Assembly (NCBI RefSeq): GCF_024585265.1
Contig: NZ_CP036533.1
Coordinates: 5,527,001 to 5,591,000, forward strand
Source of the DNA: Bradyrhizobium sp. WBAH42
GTDB lineage: Bacteria; Pseudomonadota; Alphaproteobacteria; Rhizobiales; Xanthobacteraceae
Length of the DNA: 64,000 bases
Direction: 5' to 3'
Under the pieces are notes generated by a model that worked only from the letters and a program-made list of their open reading frames with translations, ran no database searches and was not told where the DNA came from. The first letter of the stretch is position 1. Every line of letters begins with the position of its first letter. A program made the translations under genes and the position numbers. This document shows positions 1 through 7,797 of this stretch, piece by piece.

Positions 1-533
1 TAGCCGTCGGCCGTGTTGATCGGGATGCCGTCCATGTAAAGCTGCACGCCACGCAGATGGAAATTGCGCGACAGGCCGGATCCGCGAATCGAAAGCCGGG
101 TATCGTCGCCCCATTTCGGCTGCGCAAACACGCCGGGCACGTAGTCCAGGACATCCTTGATCGTGCTGGCAGGAGTCGAATTCCGGTAGGCCTCCGCTGT
201 GACCAGCGCTACGCCGCCCGGTGTCTGGTTGATCTCGCTCAGCGCCTGCTGGGCGGTGAGAACCGTCAGGGCACCGGGGCCGGGGCCCCCTTCGGAAGCT
301 GCCGTCGGTTGTGCAGGCGCAGTTGCAGGCGCGCGGGCCCGCGTTGATCGCGCGGCAGCTCGCTGTGCGCGGGCTGGTGAGGCCCGTTTCTCCCGCGGCG
401 CGTCGACCGTGACGGGAGGAAGCTCGCCTCGGTTTTTCTCCGCAATCGCATTGGACGGCACAACGAGGGCAGAAGCTGAGGCAAGCAGAATTCCGGGTGC
501 AGAAAGCAGTCGAAAAAAGCCTGAACGAGGCAT
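1..533 (-). CDS. TonB-dependent outer-membrane receptor, N-terminal part
   Basis: This is the first ~177 codons of an outer-membrane TonB-dependent receptor; the rest lies beyond the left edge. It opens with a Sec signal peptide (MPRSGFFRLLSAPGILLASA, residues 1-20) and a low-complexity Ala/Arg/Pro stretch. A plug domain follows: a TonB-box-like PPVTVDAP near residues 40-50, then TPGGVALVTAE, LDYVPGVFAQPKWGDD and LSIRGSGLSRNFHLRGVQ, ending in YMDGIPINTADGY. The wording of the plug resembles FecA-type receptors, but the substrate cannot be read from this part. The start is the ATG at 533-531, chosen because the signal peptide begins there. A DUF2946 gene lies immediately upstream on the same strand, which suggests the pair handles a metal or metal chelate (inference). 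Confidence 0.88.
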   Translation of the reverse strand, partial: MPRSGFFRLLSAPGILLASASALVVPSNAIAEKNRGELPPVTVDAPREKRASPARAQRAAARSTRARAPATAPAQPTAASEGGPGPGALTVLTAQQALSEINQTPGGVALVTAEAYRNSTPASTIKDVLDYVPGVFAQPKWGDDTRLSIRGSGLSRNFHLRGVQLYMDGIPINTADG

Positions 534-618
534 GAGGTCATTCCTGATGCCGGCAGAGAGCCGGTGCATTGCGATCCCGGCACGGCCGAAGCCGGCTCGG
601 AGCTGAAGGTTTCGCGGA

Positions 619-1005
619 TCAGGAAATGCGAGGGGGAGCGCGTGCCCGGGCGCTCGAACCGTCGACGGCGGCGAGGACGGGCGCGTTCGCCACATGCCAG
701 ACGATGCGGGCGATGGGGCGGACGGGAGTTGAGAACGCCGCATGGGGCGGCGCGTCAAGCGAGGCGCCAGCGTGCGCGAGGCAGCAAAGCGCACATGCGC
801 CGGCTTTTGCGGCCGGCGTCCCGGTCTCGTCTACCGGGCCGCCCTGCTCAGTTGCACCATGGCAGATGATGGCGGCAGAGAGCGGATCGGCAACGGCCTG
901 GCCCGCCGCGAGACAGGCGGCGATCGGCGCCAGCACCTGCATCACCAGGGCGAGCAGGACCAGAGGCAGGAATTTTTGCAGGCGTGCGCGCATCCGGCGA
1001 ACCAT
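619..1005 (-). CDS. DUF2946 family membrane protein
   Basis: A 128-residue protein with an N-terminal hydrophobic segment (about residues 12-38), a Cys-His pair (C48, H49), a CALCC motif at 71-75 and a basic, proline-containing C-terminus ending APPRIS. This architecture fits DUF2946, a family of small membrane or periplasmic proteins often found beside metal efflux or TonB-receptor genes. The biochemical role is unknown; the Cys/His motif suggests metal, perhaps copper, binding (inference). It lies 85 bases upstream of the TonB-dependent receptor gene on the same strand and probably shares its transcript. The protein at 48930-49292 beside the czc genes has a similar plan. Confidence 0.75.
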   Translation of the reverse strand: MVRRMRARLQKFLPLVLLALVMQVLAPIAACLAAGQAVADPLSAAIICHGATEQGGPVDETGTPAAKAGACALCCLAHAGASLDAPPHAAFSTPVRPIARIVWHVANAPVLAAVDGSSARARAPPRIS

Positions 1006-1474
1006 TCGTTCGTGCGCTAACTAAACACCGCGCCGGCCCGCGAGTCGAGGTCGGTTCCGCCGGCTACTTGGCACACCGCAACGCTAAAAACTGGGGCCGG
1101 AGCCCCCTCCTGCGGCTGGCGTCCGGCATTTGAGGCAGCCGCCCCGCCCCCGCCCATCCACAGATTTCTTATATTTGTCATGTGCTTAGATGGCTAAAAA
1201 GCCCGATCATTTCGTCAGCTGCTGTTATTTTGAACATTCGTTGCTGAAAATGATGACAAGTGAGAAAAGTTGATCTAGCATCCCTCTTGCTCAGGCGCTG
1301 ACCGCGAGGTCGAGGCCTGGTGGTCCAAGTCTCGGGAGGAGCCCCTGGCGCGCAAAACGCAGCGTCGCCCCGTCAATCAAGATCAAATCTTAAGATCGGG
1401 GATAATAGGGTCGACACAATTTTTGAGCGGGGCCAGGGCCCCGCTCTTTTTTTGCCCGCGCGGCTGACCTGTCG
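1006..1474. other. Non-coding region upstream of the globin gene
   Basis: There is no convincing gene in these ~470 bases. The left end must hold the promoter of the leftward DUF2946/receptor pair. The segment from about 1140 to 1425 is less GC-rich than its surroundings and ends in the terminator hairpin at 1426-1453. That arrangement suggests either a short plus-strand RNA or a globin mRNA leader. One reading frame is open through 1280-1460 but contains no ATG, GTG or TTG, so I do not call it a gene. Confidence 0.5.
1426..1453 (+). terminator. Strong intrinsic terminator just before the globin start
   Basis: A perfect 8-bp stem (AGCGGGGC at 1426-1433, GCCCCGCT at 1438-1445) closes a 4-base loop and is followed by C and seven T (1447-1453). 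It stops only 21 bases before the globin ATG, so it either ends an upstream small RNA or attenuates globin transcription. Confidence 0.8.
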
Positions 1475-1879
1475 ATGAACGCGGCCTCTCATCCCATCGA
1501 AGACAGCTTCGAGCGCGCCGCCTCCCGCTGCGCCGATCTCACGCCCCTGGTCTACCAACGTCTGTTCGATCAGCATCCGGAAACGCAGGCGATGTTCCGC
1601 TCGGACAGCGGCGACCTCGTGAAGGGATCGATGCTGGCGCTGACGATCGAGGCGATTCTCGATTTCGCCGGCGAGCGCCGCGGACATTTCCGGCTGATCG
1701 CCTGCGAGCTCGCCTCGCACGATGCCTATGGCACGCCGCGCGAGCTGTTCGTCGCGTTCTTCGCCGTCATCAGGGATGCGCTCCGCGATCTGCTTGGCGA
1801 TGAATGGACGCCGGCGATCGCGCAGGCCTGGGATACATTGCTCGCCGAGATCGATGCATTCGCCGCCGCGCCCACTTGA
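1475..1879 (+). CDS. Single-domain globin
   Basis: A 134-residue cytoplasmic haem protein of the bacterial hemoglobin family (Vitreoscilla-type, like the globin domain of flavohemoglobins). The CD1 phenylalanine is visible at F41 (QAMFRSD). The proximal histidine is H82 in ASHDAYG, which aligns with the KHAGYG segment of Vgb. The H-helix pattern LGDEWTPAIAQAWDTLLAEI follows at 104-123. No reductase domain is attached, so a separate reductase would be needed for NO dioxygenation or oxygen delivery. The ATG at 1475 has no clear Shine-Dalgarno sequence and lies 21 bases after a strong terminator, so its expression may be conditional. The gene is not obviously part of the sugar transporter operon downstream. 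Confidence 0.82.
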   Translation: MNAASHPIEDSFERAASRCADLTPLVYQRLFDQHPETQAMFRSDSGDLVKGSMLALTIEAILDFAGERRGHFRLIACELASHDAYGTPRELFVAFFAVIRDALRDLLGDEWTPAIAQAWDTLLAEIDAFAAAPT

Positions 1880-1972
1880 CGCTTTGCGCTGCACCAACAT
1901 GCGGGCCGCGACGACGCTGCGGCTGATTGCGGATTGAGTGCGAACAACTCTTGTGAGAGACTTTCGGACATC

Positions 1973-1984
1973 GGTAGCGCTACC
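1973..1984. promoter_or_regulatory. LacI-family operator
   Basis: A perfect 12-bp palindrome, GGTAGCGCTACC, with the central CpG/GC step typical of LacI/GalR-family operators, in the longer context TCGGTAGCGCTACCAA. It lies 38 bases upstream of the binding-protein start at 2023 and probably controls the sugar ABC operon. No LacI-family regulator is encoded in this window. Confidence 0.72.
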
Positions 1985-2022
1985 AATGACGCGCCGACGA
2001 CAAATATATATGGGAGCGAGCG

Positions 2023-3045
2023 ATGTCCGGGACGAAAGATTTCTCGACGACGAGGCGCGATCTTCTTCAGGCGGCTGCGACCGCCGGCGCCGGGGCTGCC
2101 CTGTTCGGCAGCATGGGCATAAACCCCGCACTGGCCGCCGAGGTCGGACGCAGCGAGAAGCCGCTGAAGGCGGCCTTCTCCAATGCCGGTCTTCAGGCGA
2201 CCTGGTGCGCGCAAGGCAAGCAGGCCGCGGAATTCTGGGGCAAGCTGTTCAATGTCGAGGTCACCTGGTTCGACGGCCAGCTCGATGCAGTGAAGCAGCG
2301 CGCGGCGATCGACAACATGGCCTCGCAGAAATGGGACTTCGTGGCGATCCAAGCCTTCGGCATCGGCACCCTCACCCAGCCGGTGCAGAAGATGATCGAC
2401 GCCGGCACGCCCGTGATCGACATGGACACGCTGATCGCGCCACTCGACCAGATCAACGTCCACTCCTTCCTCGCCCCCGACAACGAGTTCATGGGCGCAT
2501 CGGTGACGCAGGCGCTGTGCAACGCCATGGGCGGCAAGGGCAAGATCATCATGACGCAGGGCGCGCTCGGCCATACCGGCGCGCAAGGACGGGCGAAGGG
2601 CTTCAACTCGGTCGTCAAGCAATTCCCGGGGATCGAGGTGCTCGACACCCAACCGGCCGATTGGGACGTGTCGAAGACCGCACGTCTCTGGGAGACCTAT
2701 CTGACCAAATACCCGCAGATCGACGCGGCGTTCTTCCACAATGACGACATGGCGCTGGCCGCCGCCAACATCATGAAGGCGCGCAATCGCACCAACATCC
2801 TGATCGGCGGCGTCGACGCCATGCCACCGGCGATCCAGGCGGTGAGCGAAGGCCGCATGTTCGCGACCGTCCGCAATCCCTCCTGCCGCATCCATGGCGG
2901 CGCCATCATCGCGGGCGTCTCGGCCGTGGTCGGCGGCGAGAAGAGCGGACAGGGCATTCCCAAGAACGTCGTAACCGATGGCCCTGTCGTGACCAAGGCC
3001 AACGCCGCCGGGATGCAGTGGATGCAGGACCACTTCCTGATCTGA
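2023..3045 (+). CDS. Sugar ABC transporter periplasmic binding protein (Tat signal)
   Basis: A 340-residue type I periplasmic binding protein (RbsB-like, Peripla_BP_4). It begins with a twin-arginine signal: [18 protein letters not shown] followed by a hydrophobic stretch and a cleavage site near PALAA (about residue 40). The mature part has the usual pattern: KAAFSNAGLQATWC at the start of lobe 1, the hinge region DAGTPVIDMD, and DAAFFHNDDMALAA and ILIGGVDAMPPAIQAV in lobe 2. The preceding GGGAGCGAGCG provides a ribosome binding site. It is the first gene of an operon with the ATPase (3065) and permease (4579), downstream of a LacI-type operator. The ligand is unknown; ribose-type aldoses or polyols are likely from family precedent. 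Confidence 0.88.
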   Translation: MSGTKDFSTTRRDLLQAAATAGAGAALFGSMGINPALAAEVGRSEKPLKAAFSNAGLQATWCAQGKQAAEFWGKLFNVEVTWFDGQLDAVKQRAAIDNMASQKWDFVAIQAFGIGTLTQPVQKMIDAGTPVIDMDTLIAPLDQINVHSFLAPDNEFMGASVTQALCNAMGGKGKIIMTQGALGHTGAQGRAKGFNSVVKQFPGIEVLDTQPADWDVSKTARLWETYLTKYPQIDAAFFHNDDMALAAANIMKARNRTNILIGGVDAMPPAIQAVSEGRMFATVRNPSCRIHGGAIIAGVSAVVGGEKSGQGIPKNVVTDGPVVTKANAAGMQWMQDHFLI

Positions 3046-3064
3046 GCCTCAGATCTGAACTTTC

Positions 3065-4567
3065 ATGATCGTGGGACAACAGCCCATCCTGGAACTGCAG
3101 GGCATCACGAAGAGCTTCGGCGGCGTCGAAGCGCTTCGTGGTGTCGACTTCGCGCTCTATCCCGGCGAGATCCATGGTCTCGTCGGCGAGAACGGCGCCG
3201 GCAAAAGCACGCTGATGAAGATCATCGCCGGCGTGCACACCGAGTTCTCCGGCCGCTTCCTGGTCGACGGCCGGGAGATGCATTTTCGTTCGGCGCGCGA
3301 TGCGCACGCCGCCGGCATCGCCATGGTGCACCAGGAGCTCAGCGTCGCGCCCGACTTGACGGTGGCGGAGAACGTCTTCCTCGGCAATCAGCCGACCAAC
3401 GCCCTCGGCCTCGTGCAATGGCGGCGGATGGCGCGCGAGGCGGGCGAGCAGCTCGCCCGCTTCGGCATCGACGTCGACCCGATGGCTCGGCTCGGGGATC
3501 TCCCGATCGGGCTGCAGCAGCTGATCGAGATCGCGCGCGTGCTGTTCTCCGGCGCGCGCATCGTCATCCTGGACGAGCCGACCTCCGCCCTCTCCCCACC
3601 CGAGGTCGAGCGGCTGTTCACAACGCTGCGGCGGCTGCGCGAGGAAGGCACAGCCATCGTCTTCATCTCGCATTTCATCGAGGACATCCTGCTGGTGTCC
3701 GACACGGTGACCGTGTTCCGCAACGGCCGGAAGGTCGCGGAGACGGCGAGCGCGGCGACCAGCAAGGGCGCGCTGATCGAGGCCATGATCGGCCGCGGCG
3801 GCGAGGCGCTCGAGCATAGCTACACCGACGACCTGATGCTGCCGCAGCCGAGCGACCGCAAGGTCGTTCTCAAGGCCGACCAGCTGTCGCTGTCCCGCAG
3901 CCTTCAAGACGTATCGTTCGAGGCCCGCGCCGGCGAGGTGCTCGGCATCTACGGATTCATGGGCTGCGGCCAGCAGGAGCTGTCGCGCATCCTGTTCGGC
4001 AAGCTGAAGCCGGACAGCGGCACGCTTGTAGTCGAAGGCGTGCCGAAAACTTTCGCCAGCACGGCTGCGGCGCGCCGCGCCGGCGTGGCGCTGGTGCCGG
4101 AGAGCCGGCGCGACATGCTGTTTCACCAGGAGCCGGTCTACAAGAACATCTCGATCAGCATCCTCGACCGCATCTCCTCGCTGCTGCTCAAGCCGGCGCA
4201 GGAGCGCGACATCGCGAGGCGCCAGGTCGAGCAGCTGCAGATCAGGCCGCCGGTGGTCGGCCTCGACCTCGGCATGCTCTCGGGCGGCAACCAGCAGAAG
4301 GTTGCCCTCGCAAAATGGCTGACCTACCCGCCCAAGCTGCTGGTGCTGTGCGAGCCGACCCGCGGCATGGATGTCGGCGCCAAGAACGACGTCATCAACA
4401 TCGTCCGCGATCTCAGAACAAAGGGGCTCGCGATCATCGTGCTGTCGACCGAGCCGGAAACGGTGCTGTCGCTGGCCGACCGCATCCTCGTGCTCAAGCG
4501 CGGCGCATTGGTGCGTGAATTCAAGAACGAGCCGGTCAGCAAGGACCGCCTGCTGGAAGCGGCGTGA
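3065..4567 (+). CDS. Sugar ABC transporter, double ATPase (RbsA type)
   Basis: A 500-residue fusion of two ATP-binding domains, typical of carbohydrate uptake transporter 2 ATPases. The first domain has Walker A GENGAGKST (about residue 40), signature LPIGLQQLIEIARVL and Walker B IVILDEPTSAL. The second has a degenerate Walker A (GFMGCGQQELSR), an intact LSGGNQQKVALAKWL signature and VLCEPTRGMDVGAK. The degenerate second P-loop is normal for RbsA/XylG proteins. It sits 19 bases after the binding-protein gene, and its stop is followed by the permease start with 11 bases between, so the three genes are one operon. Confidence 0.92.
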   Translation: MIVGQQPILELQGITKSFGGVEALRGVDFALYPGEIHGLVGENGAGKSTLMKIIAGVHTEFSGRFLVDGREMHFRSARDAHAAGIAMVHQELSVAPDLTVAENVFLGNQPTNALGLVQWRRMAREAGEQLARFGIDVDPMARLGDLPIGLQQLIEIARVLFSGARIVILDEPTSALSPPEVERLFTTLRRLREEGTAIVFISHFIEDILLVSDTVTVFRNGRKVAETASAATSKGALIEAMIGRGGEALEHSYTDDLMLPQPSDRKVVLKADQLSLSRSLQDVSFEARAGEVLGIYGFMGCGQQELSRILFGKLKPDSGTLVVEGVPKTFASTAAARRAGVALVPESRRDMLFHQEPVYKNISISILDRISSLLLKPAQERDIARRQVEQLQIRPPVVGLDLGMLSGGNQQKVALAKWLTYPPKLLVLCEPTRGMDVGAKNDVINIVRDLRTKGLAIIVLSTEPETVLSLADRILVLKRGALVREFKNEPVSKDRLLEAA

Positions 4568-4578
4568 CGGAGAAGCAC

Positions 4579-5604
4579 ATGAGCAGCGAGACGGCTTTGG
4601 CGACAGGACAACGGGCGCGGGGCCTTGCGCCCTTCCTGCGCTCGCAGATGCGCAATATCGCCCCGTTCCTGACGCTGATCTTCCTCACCGCCTTCTTCGC
4701 CTTCGCCAGCCCCTCCTTCGCGACGCTCGACAATCTCGGCAACATCCTGACGCAGGTGTCGGTGACGGGCATCATCGCCGTCGGGCTCACCTTCGTGATC
4801 CTCTGCGCCGAGATCGATCTGTCGATCGCCAGCATCGCCAACGTCACCGGCATTGCGGTCGCCTACTTCACGCTGCAGGAATCCTACGTCAACATCGCCA
4901 ACGTTCCCCTGCCCGGCGCGGTCGCAATCATCCTGTCGCTCCTGCTCTGCGCCCTGCTCGGCCTCGTCAACGCGCTCGGGCTGACCGTGATCGGCATCCC
5001 CTCCTTCATCATGACGCTTGCGATGATGCAGATCGCCGCCGGCATCTCGGCGCTCCTGGTGCGCGGCCAGATCGCCTACAAGGTGCCGAGCCTGATCACG
5101 ACGCTCGGCTCCGGCTCAATCGGCGGCATCCCCTGGATCGTCATCGTTGCCGCCATCATGCTGCTCGGCGGCCATCTGGTCCTGACCTACACGCGCTTCG
5201 GCCGCTACGTCTACATGGTCGGCGGCAATCGCGAGGCGGCCGAATATTCGGGACTGAACGTCAAGCTGATCCTCGGTGCGGTGATGGTGATCTCGGCGGT
5301 GTGCTCTGGTATCGGCGGCATGCTCGGCGTCGCCCATTTCGGCAGCGCGCAGCAGAACGAGTTCGACACCTACCTGCTCGATTCCATCGCCGCCGTCGTG
5401 GTCGGCGGCACCAGCCTGTTCGGCGGCCGCGGCGGCATCGGCAACACCATCGTCGGGCTGTTCGTCCTCGGCGTGCTCAACAACGGTCTCGACCACGTCA
5501 ACATCGACAGCTTCCTGAAGATCCTGATCCGCGGCCTGATCCTGTTGGCGGCGCTGGTCATCAACGTCTATGCGCAGCGCTTGAGGGAGAAAGCGGCGGA
5601 GTAG
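4579..5604 (+). CDS. Sugar ABC transporter permease (RbsC type)
   Basis: A 341-residue inner-membrane permease of the BPD_transp_2 family with 8-10 hydrophobic segments. The diagnostic run near residues 75-90 (VILCAEIDLSIASIAN) and GGNREAAEYSGLNV at about 216-229 are conserved in RbsC-like permeases; the C-terminal half has VVVGGTSLFGGRGG. I prefer the ATG at 4579 (MSSETALATG) to a GTG at 4564 that overlaps the ATPase stop, because GGAGAAG at 4569-4575 is well placed for it. It completes the transporter with the genes at 2023 and 3065. Confidence 0.9.
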   Translation: MSSETALATGQRARGLAPFLRSQMRNIAPFLTLIFLTAFFAFASPSFATLDNLGNILTQVSVTGIIAVGLTFVILCAEIDLSIASIANVTGIAVAYFTLQESYVNIANVPLPGAVAIILSLLLCALLGLVNALGLTVIGIPSFIMTLAMMQIAAGISALLVRGQIAYKVPSLITTLGSGSIGGIPWIVIVAAIMLLGGHLVLTYTRFGRYVYMVGGNREAAEYSGLNVKLILGAVMVISAVCSGIGGMLGVAHFGSAQQNEFDTYLLDSIAAVVVGGTSLFGGRGGIGNTIVGLFVLGVLNNGLDHVNIDSFLKILIRGLILLAALVINVYAQRLREKAAE

Positions 5605-5614
5605 ACGGCCGGCA

Positions 5615-5757
5615 AAACAAAAAGTGCGAAAACAACCCCATGCACAGTAGCCGGGGCCAGCGGAATCAATGACTTGCCGGCGGGTGTCGTGAACTTGCGG
5701 ATTTTACGAAGCCGATTTGCTCCGTCGGGCAAAACAGGGGTATGATGTCATCATCGG
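5615..5757. repeat. Probable interspersed intergenic repeat of Bradyrhizobium type
   Basis: This non-coding stretch includes the phrases AAGTGCGAAAACAACCCCAT, CCGTCGGGCAAAACAG and GGTATGATGTCATCATC. I recognise these as parts of an intergenic repeat frequent in Bradyrhizobium and relatives. The attribution is from memory of the family and not from a search. The boundaries are approximate. Confidence 0.5.
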
Positions 5758-5787
5758 CAGCCGCCTCGAAGACCCGTGGCTTACCCC

Positions 5788-5866
5788 GTCATTGCGAGCG
5801 CAGCGAAGCAATCCAGAGTCTTTCTGCGGAGGGATTCTGGATTGCTTCGCTGCGCTCGCAATGACG
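5788..5866. repeat. REP-like inverted repeat
   Basis: Two arms of about 33 bases face each other: 5788-5820 begins CGTCATTGCGAGCGCAGCGA, and 5833-5866 is its reverse complement ending CGCTCGCAATGACG, with one or two mismatches and a 12-base centre. This is the classic form of a dispersed palindromic REP element. It may also serve as a bidirectional transcription barrier between the converging sugar-permease and ATC-hydrolase genes. Confidence 0.85.
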
Positions 5867-5911
5867 AGGTTGCGGCAGAACGGCGATCCAGGATCTACCT
5901 CTATCGCGGGG

Positions 5912-6601
5912 TCAGCGGGTGCGGTCTAATCGCGAGAAGCGGAAATTGCAGTGGCTGGCGCCGCCCGCCAGCGTCTGGGTCCGTTCCAGGCGGATGCCTC
6001 GCGTGGCGTAGGCGTCGAAGTCGAGGCCGCAGATGTTCGGGAGGATCTCCTTGTCGCCATGACGCGCCGCGAGCTTGCAGAAGCCGCAGGCCTTGTAGTC
6101 GATGCCGAACTCAAAGCTGTCTTGCGGGCCCGGCTCGACGAAATCGTAGACGAAATCTTCCGGAAACTCCGCTTGATGAGCTTTTGTAACGCTTCTTGCC
6201 GCCTGTTCGCGCATCAAGGCCTGGTTCTCCGGTGACATGAATTGATGCCCCGCGGCGAGACGCTCGGCTTCGGGAATCGTCAGCAGCTGCGCCTTGTAGG
6301 TTTCCCGCTCGATCTCGCCGATCACGGGCACCGGCACGCCGTGGCGCCGCAGCACCCGACTGATGGCCATGAAGCCGGTCAGGCGCATGAAGAAATCGCT
6401 CATGCGGCTTGCCGCGCCACCGACATAGGGCATCTGGGTGAGGACGATCGCGAATTCGTCCATCACGTCCTGCCTGACTCCATCGATATCGGAGAGATGC
6501 GTGCGCTCGCGGAGCATCGCTTCGGCAAGGTCTAGTCGCTCGCGCATGGCGGCTTCCATCGCATGGCGGTGCGTCTGGTAGAACGGATGGATCTCAGCCA
6601 T
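5912..6601 (-). CDS. L-2-amino-thiazoline-4-carboxylic acid hydrolase family protein
   Basis: A 229-residue protein of the ATC hydrolase family, named after a Pseudomonas enzyme that opens the thiazoline ring of ATC on the way to L-cysteine. The conserved C-terminal block is recognisable: FEFGIDYKACGFCKLA at about 166-181, EILPNICGLDF and the final GGASHCNFRFSRL. The paired cysteines in ACGFC and the later C and H are the likely catalytic or metal-binding residues (family knowledge). Many family members are only distantly related, so the true substrate is uncertain. The gene is followed upstream on the same strand by ridA (6648), 46 bases away, and the two may be co-transcribed. Confidence 0.72.
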   Translation of the reverse strand: MAEIHPFYQTHRHAMEAAMRERLDLAEAMLRERTHLSDIDGVRQDVMDEFAIVLTQMPYVGGAASRMSDFFMRLTGFMAISRVLRRHGVPVPVIGEIERETYKAQLLTIPEAERLAAGHQFMSPENQALMREQAARSVTKAHQAEFPEDFVYDFVEPGPQDSFEFGIDYKACGFCKLAARHGDKEILPNICGLDFDAYATRGIRLERTQTLAGGASHCNFRFSRLDRTR

Positions 6602-6647
6602 TGGACACCTGATATGATTGGCTCATTGCAACATCGACGCCGCCGCC

Positions 6648-7040
6648 TCATTCCGCGGCGATCGCCTCGATCTCCAGCAGCCATTTGCTGTCGACGGTCT
6701 CGACGACCACGACGGTCAGTGCCGGCTGGTGCTCCCCAAGCATGGCGCGGCGAATGGCGCGGTTGGGGACGACCTGACTGCGGTCGGTCAGGAACGTGGT
6801 GACCTTGACCAGGTGTTCGACGCCGAGACCTGCCGCGGCGAGCACTTCCCTGACGTTGCGCCAGGCCTGCTCGCATTGCGCCTCGAAGCCGTCAGGCACG
6901 GTGCCGTCGGACCTTTCTGGCACCTGGCCGCTGATGAACAGCAGGCGGCGATGCTGCTTCAGCTCCAGGCCCATGCTGTAGCCGCCGGCGGGCGGGTGAA
7001 CCGTTGCTGGATTGTGGCTGACGATGTGAGCTGGCGACAT
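6648..7040 (-). CDS. RidA family (YjgF/YER057c/UK114) protein
   Basis: A 130-residue RidA-family protein. Members usually hydrolyse reactive enamine/imine intermediates released by PLP enzymes, or act in catabolic pathways. Recognisable parts are LLFISGQVPERSDGTVPDGF, QCEQAWRNVREVLAAAGLG, LVKVTTFLTDRSQ and the C-terminal block ALTVVVVETVDSKWLLEIEAIA. The usual IEAIA ending is present; the catalytic arginine expected in the last third of archetypal RidA is not clearly present, so this may be another subfamily. The start is the ATG at 7040 (MSPAHIVSHNP); an upstream in-frame start would add unconserved residues. It is transcribed away from the LysR-type gene at 7171. Confidence 0.82.
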   Translation of the reverse strand: MSPAHIVSHNPATVHPPAGGYSMGLELKQHRRLLFISGQVPERSDGTVPDGFEAQCEQAWRNVREVLAAAGLGVEHLVKVTTFLTDRSQVVPNRAIRRAMLGEHQPALTVVVVETVDSKWLLEIEAIAAE

Positions 7041-7170
7041 GGCGTTTCTCCGGATTTGCGCGTCAAGCGTATCCGGCGGCACCACGCTAGCGCAAAGCAC
7101 CATTGCTGCGGTTCAACGCAAGAAAATCTATTGCAGGGACGCGGCCCATCGGTGTCAAAATGCAGTTGCG

Positions 7171-7797
7171 ATGACATACGCCCTGCCCCCACTCAACGCG
7201 CTCCGCGCCTTCGAGGCCGCCGCGCGCCATCTCAGCTTCAAGCTGGCCGCGCACGAACTGCACGTCACGCCCGCGGCCGTCGGGCAGCAGGTGAAAGCGC
7301 TGGAGGCGCGCCTCGGCGTGCAGCTGTTCGAGCGGCTGCACAAGCAGCTCATCCTCACGGAGGCCGGCCAGGCCTATCTGCCCGGGATTTCCGAAGGCTT
7401 TCGTCACATTGCCGAGGCGACCTCGCAGTTGAAGCCCGCAGGTGTCGTGCTGCTGCAAGCGGGCGTCCACGGCAGCTGCGACCTGCGCCGCCTCGAACTT
7501 GCGGCGTTTCGCAGCGCACATGCAGAGATCGGTTTGCGCGTGCTGCAGCCCGCCGGCCTGCACGAGCTCGTCGAGGGCAAGATAGACGTGCTGATCGCCC
7601 GCGGCGTGAGCCACCATCCCGGCTATCGCTGCGAGCGGATGGATGAGGGATCGGGCCCGGGTGATTGGCTGGTTGCGCCAGAAGGCACGGCGGACTGTCC
7701 GGAGATCGTGAGTTTTCGCGCGTGGCTACGTGCGCTGCCCGCGGCGAAACCGCTGGCAAATCGCCGCCCGCGTCTGGTCGGCGGCGTCGGGAGTTGA
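7171..7797 (+). CDS. GcvA-like LysR-family regulator, shortened effector domain
   Basis: A 208-residue protein that begins as a normal GcvA-type LysR regulator: LPPLNALRAFEAAARHLSF, the helix-turn-helix around AAHELHVTPAAVGQQVKALE and LFERLHKQLILTEAGQAYLP (residues 5-75). The linker and first effector lobe follow (FRSAHAEIGLRVLQP, KIDVLIARG). The sequence then passes from YRCERMDE almost directly to WLVAPEGTADCPEIVSFRAW, which belongs at the C-terminal end of GcvA proteins. Roughly 80-90 residues of the second effector lobe are therefore missing, in frame, and total length is ~100 residues below the ~300 norm. It may be a non-responsive repressor or a decaying gene. It is divergent from ridA, which such regulators often control. 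Confidence 0.7.
   Translation: MTYALPPLNALRAFEAAARHLSFKLAAHELHVTPAAVGQQVKALEARLGVQLFERLHKQLILTEAGQAYLPGISEGFRHIAEATSQLKPAGVVLLQAGVHGSCDLRRLELAAFRSAHAEIGLRVLQPAGLHELVEGKIDVLIARGVSHHPGYRCERMDEGSGPGDWLVAPEGTADCPEIVSFRAWLRALPAAKPLANRRPRLVGGVGS

Noticed and set aside
1255..1290. FixK/FNR-type box around TTGATCTAGCATCC
   Set aside because: Only the left half matches; the right half lacks the required CAA.
1280..1460. An open reading frame containing ADREVEAWWSKSREEP in the globin leader
   Set aside because: There is no in-frame ATG, GTG or TTG and it runs through the terminator hairpin, so it is not supported as a gene.
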